Source of the DNA: Cyclospora cayetanensis
Taxonomy: Eukaryota > Apicomplexa > Conoidasida > Eucoccidiorida > Eimeriidae
Length of the DNA stretch: 64,000 bases
Reading direction: 5' to 3'
NCBI RefSeq assembly: GCF_002999335.1
Contig: NW_020312038.1
Coordinates: forward strand, 62,001-126,000
Positions 61,989-64,000 of this stretch are shown piece after piece; the first letter of the stretch is position 1; the number at the start of each line of letters is the position of its first letter. The notes beneath the pieces are model-generated. The model had not been told where the DNA came from, did no database searches, and saw only the letters and a program-made list of their open reading frames with translations. A program made the translations under genes and the position numbers.

Positions 61989-64000
61989 CTGGGATTAGCA
62001 AACTGATACAACGTCTTTGAAGAACTCCTTAACATTATGATTCGTCTGGACACTGAAATTATGCCCGCATAAATAATATCAGCAGTTTTCCCACCTCAAC
62101 CCACCACATGTGGTTTTCTCCCTCTCTGAATATCAATGCTCAAATGCGGTGAAGCAATAAGAATAAAAAACAATAAATTGCTAATTTAAACAGCTTGTAG
62201 CCTGCTCAGAGGGAACAGCTTCCACCGCCGTGCCATTAGCACCGGTTATTAAGAAGAATTGCTTTCCATTCCTGGTCAGTGCAGGTACGTGGGGAGTTGT
62301 AGGGCCACTTATTAGCAGCTTTGCTGCAGCATCAGCCTCCTCTGTTTAGGTCACTTGCTGCGCTCTCTCTCAAGAAAATTGATCAAAGTAGCAGCGGTCC
62401 CAGCAAATCCAGTAATCAAGCGTTGGTGATCCCATACAGGCCTACAGAGCTCTCAACATCTTTTCTTTTGCAAGTGTGTAAGGGGAATGGCCACGCCTTG
62501 TGTGCTTGAATTTTTGCCAGCTCTGGCTCAATTTCTGCAGACGGAGCATGAATTCTCAGAACGGTAACTACCACCACGGAAATGAATACTTGTATGCCTT
62601 TTCATGTCACCACATGTCTGCAGCAGACAAAGCGCACGCCATAGGTTTCATAAATGCTCTTCTACGTTTCAAACAAATATTAAGATTCAGCCCTCTCTTA
62701 TATGCTGACAAAAATGTTGGTCGATTAAGGTCGCAGTTTAGTTCTGGCATCAAGAAGTCCAAAAGGGACACAGGTACAACTCGAAATGGCAAGTTCTAGT
62801 GTGGAATGCCATCGTGTGTGTGTCATCTGGGCAAATAAGGATTTGCTAAAAAGCGTCTGTGCAATCAAACGATGAGTAGACTGCTAATCATTATGGCCTG
62901 TCCAGCCAGTAGCCAATATTTTAAATCGAAAACTTATGCTTCACAGTAATCTTGTTCAGGCGTTTCAAGTTGATTGACATGAGGGGCATTCCGTCCTTCT
63001 CGGCATAGTCACCGGGCCACGCCCGAAACACCGGCAAATTTATGCACTTAAATTTTTAAAACAAACCAGTTTGCCTCTGGTTCTCCTCATGAAGTAGGAG
63101 CTTCTGATACTACGAACCATCGCTTGGGGTTGATTACGGGATTGAACACGATGCACTGGACGACTGGGAGGTGGTCAGCCTGCTAGCAGATTTTTATTAC
63201 ATGACACATTAGTGAACTTATTGATAAACTTGCTCATTGCTGCTCTTCCTTGGCCAAACATCCAGTCGAAATCACTGGTAAGGAATCAGTTACAGAGCAA
63301 CTAAGATGAGATGCATGCTCCAAACTATCTCTTCATACTGCGCTGCTGAGCCGCCCGCATGGAGCCTCTGCCTCACCTTGTTGAAGCACTCACCCTACCC
63401 CGCTCATCATACATGAAGAGAGTTGTTGGCGAGCCCAAGCGATGCTCATTCCTAGCGCTTATTGGCAGAGAGGCTTCCGCAACTCACCGTTTTGACCGTA
63501 TGCGCGCCTTTCGTTGGTTCACCCATGGTGTACCTAGGATTGTATCATGTTGGGCAGGTCCCACATAGAGGTTTAGAGCCATGCTGCTAGGCCTTGACTC
63601 GGAGTTGAAGTGAACTGCACTAGCAGCGTGCGTTTGACTACAAAAACGGCAACAGGAGGCGCAGATGTACTGCTAGTGTACTACCTTTTAGGTCCCTCGC
63701 CCAAAAGGCCCTTAACCCCTGAAGGTCTGGGCAAGATGCATGATCGTTTTTTGCATAGGCTGAAAGATGATTCCGTGTGACTAGGAGAGTCGAAGGGGGG
63801 GAAGCTTTTAGTCGAGACTCAGTTATGCTTTGGGGCAAATTTCCCCAAGGATAAGTTTAATAAGGCGGGTAAGCTTAAGCACAAGCAGAATTGAAAAATG
63901 AAGTAACACCAAAAGCATACTTTTTGGCGACGCCTGCTAAACCAATGCAGAGGCTACCACTGCGAATTCTCACCTTGAGCAGCACGCTACGGGTACTTGA
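61989..64000. other. Gene-poor end of the window
   Basis: Only short open frames (99 codons or fewer). It may contain 5' exons of the candidate membrane-protein gene ending at 61402. I see no repeat or RNA gene. Confidence 0.4.

Overview
This 64 kb window is nuclear DNA of a protist, not of a bacterium or virus. Genes are split by many short GT-AG introns (about 50-300 nt) with pyrimidine-rich acceptors. Proteins carry Ala- and Gln-rich low-complexity inserts, and microsatellites are common. The gene set is housekeeping: a GCN5 acetyltransferase with a long N-terminal extension, STT3, LSG1, TRAPPC11, a BT1-family transporter and a probable divergent mitochondrial ATP synthase subunit b. I infer an apicomplexan, most likely an eimeriid coccidian (Cyclospora or Eimeria type). 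The genus is inferred from style and gene content, not from a diagnostic sequence.

Layout. 1-2.9 kb: no supported gene. 2.9-7.2 kb (+): GCN5 histone acetyltransferase with bromodomain. 9.2-12.1 kb (+): a coiled-coil protein of unknown role, rebuilt from nine exons. 12.5-13.3 kb (+): a candidate small secreted cysteine-rich protein made of six short exons. 14.7-17.0 kb (+): a coiled-coil protein of the At4g15545-like family. 17.7-21.4 kb (-): LSG1 ribosome-export GTPase. 22.0-23.3 kb (+): CDGSH-type iron-sulfur protein. 25.7-26.0 kb (-): small ORF with a mitochondrial-type N terminus. 26.7-29.3 kb (+): ATP synthase subunit b-like protein. 30.7-32.5 kb (+): BT1 (folate/biopterin) transporter. 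32.8-36.6 kb (-): STT3 oligosaccharyltransferase. 37.4-46.0 kb (+): TRAPPC11. 47.1-54.1 kb (-): a very large F-box/WD40 protein. 54.2-64 kb: gene-poor, AT-richer DNA with one candidate membrane-protein gene at 61.4-62.0 kb (-).

The genes do not form one pathway. Several are arranged head-to-head and may share promoter regions: LSG1/CDGSH, the 109-aa ORF/ATP synthase b, and STT3/TRAPPC11. The BT1 transporter and STT3 converge and their 3' ends nearly meet or overlap. Most exon limits below were chosen by reading donor and acceptor sites and requiring the reading phase to match across each intron. Where the phase could not be settled, the entry says so.

The most unusual structures are: an inverted copy of a TRAPPC11 coding exon lying in the intron just upstream of that exon; complementary CA- and TG-type microsatellites on both sides of another TRAPPC11 exon; a splice choice in the CDGSH gene that decides the spacing of its metal-binding cysteines; and the small secreted cysteine-rich gene, which contains a 10-nt micro-exon.
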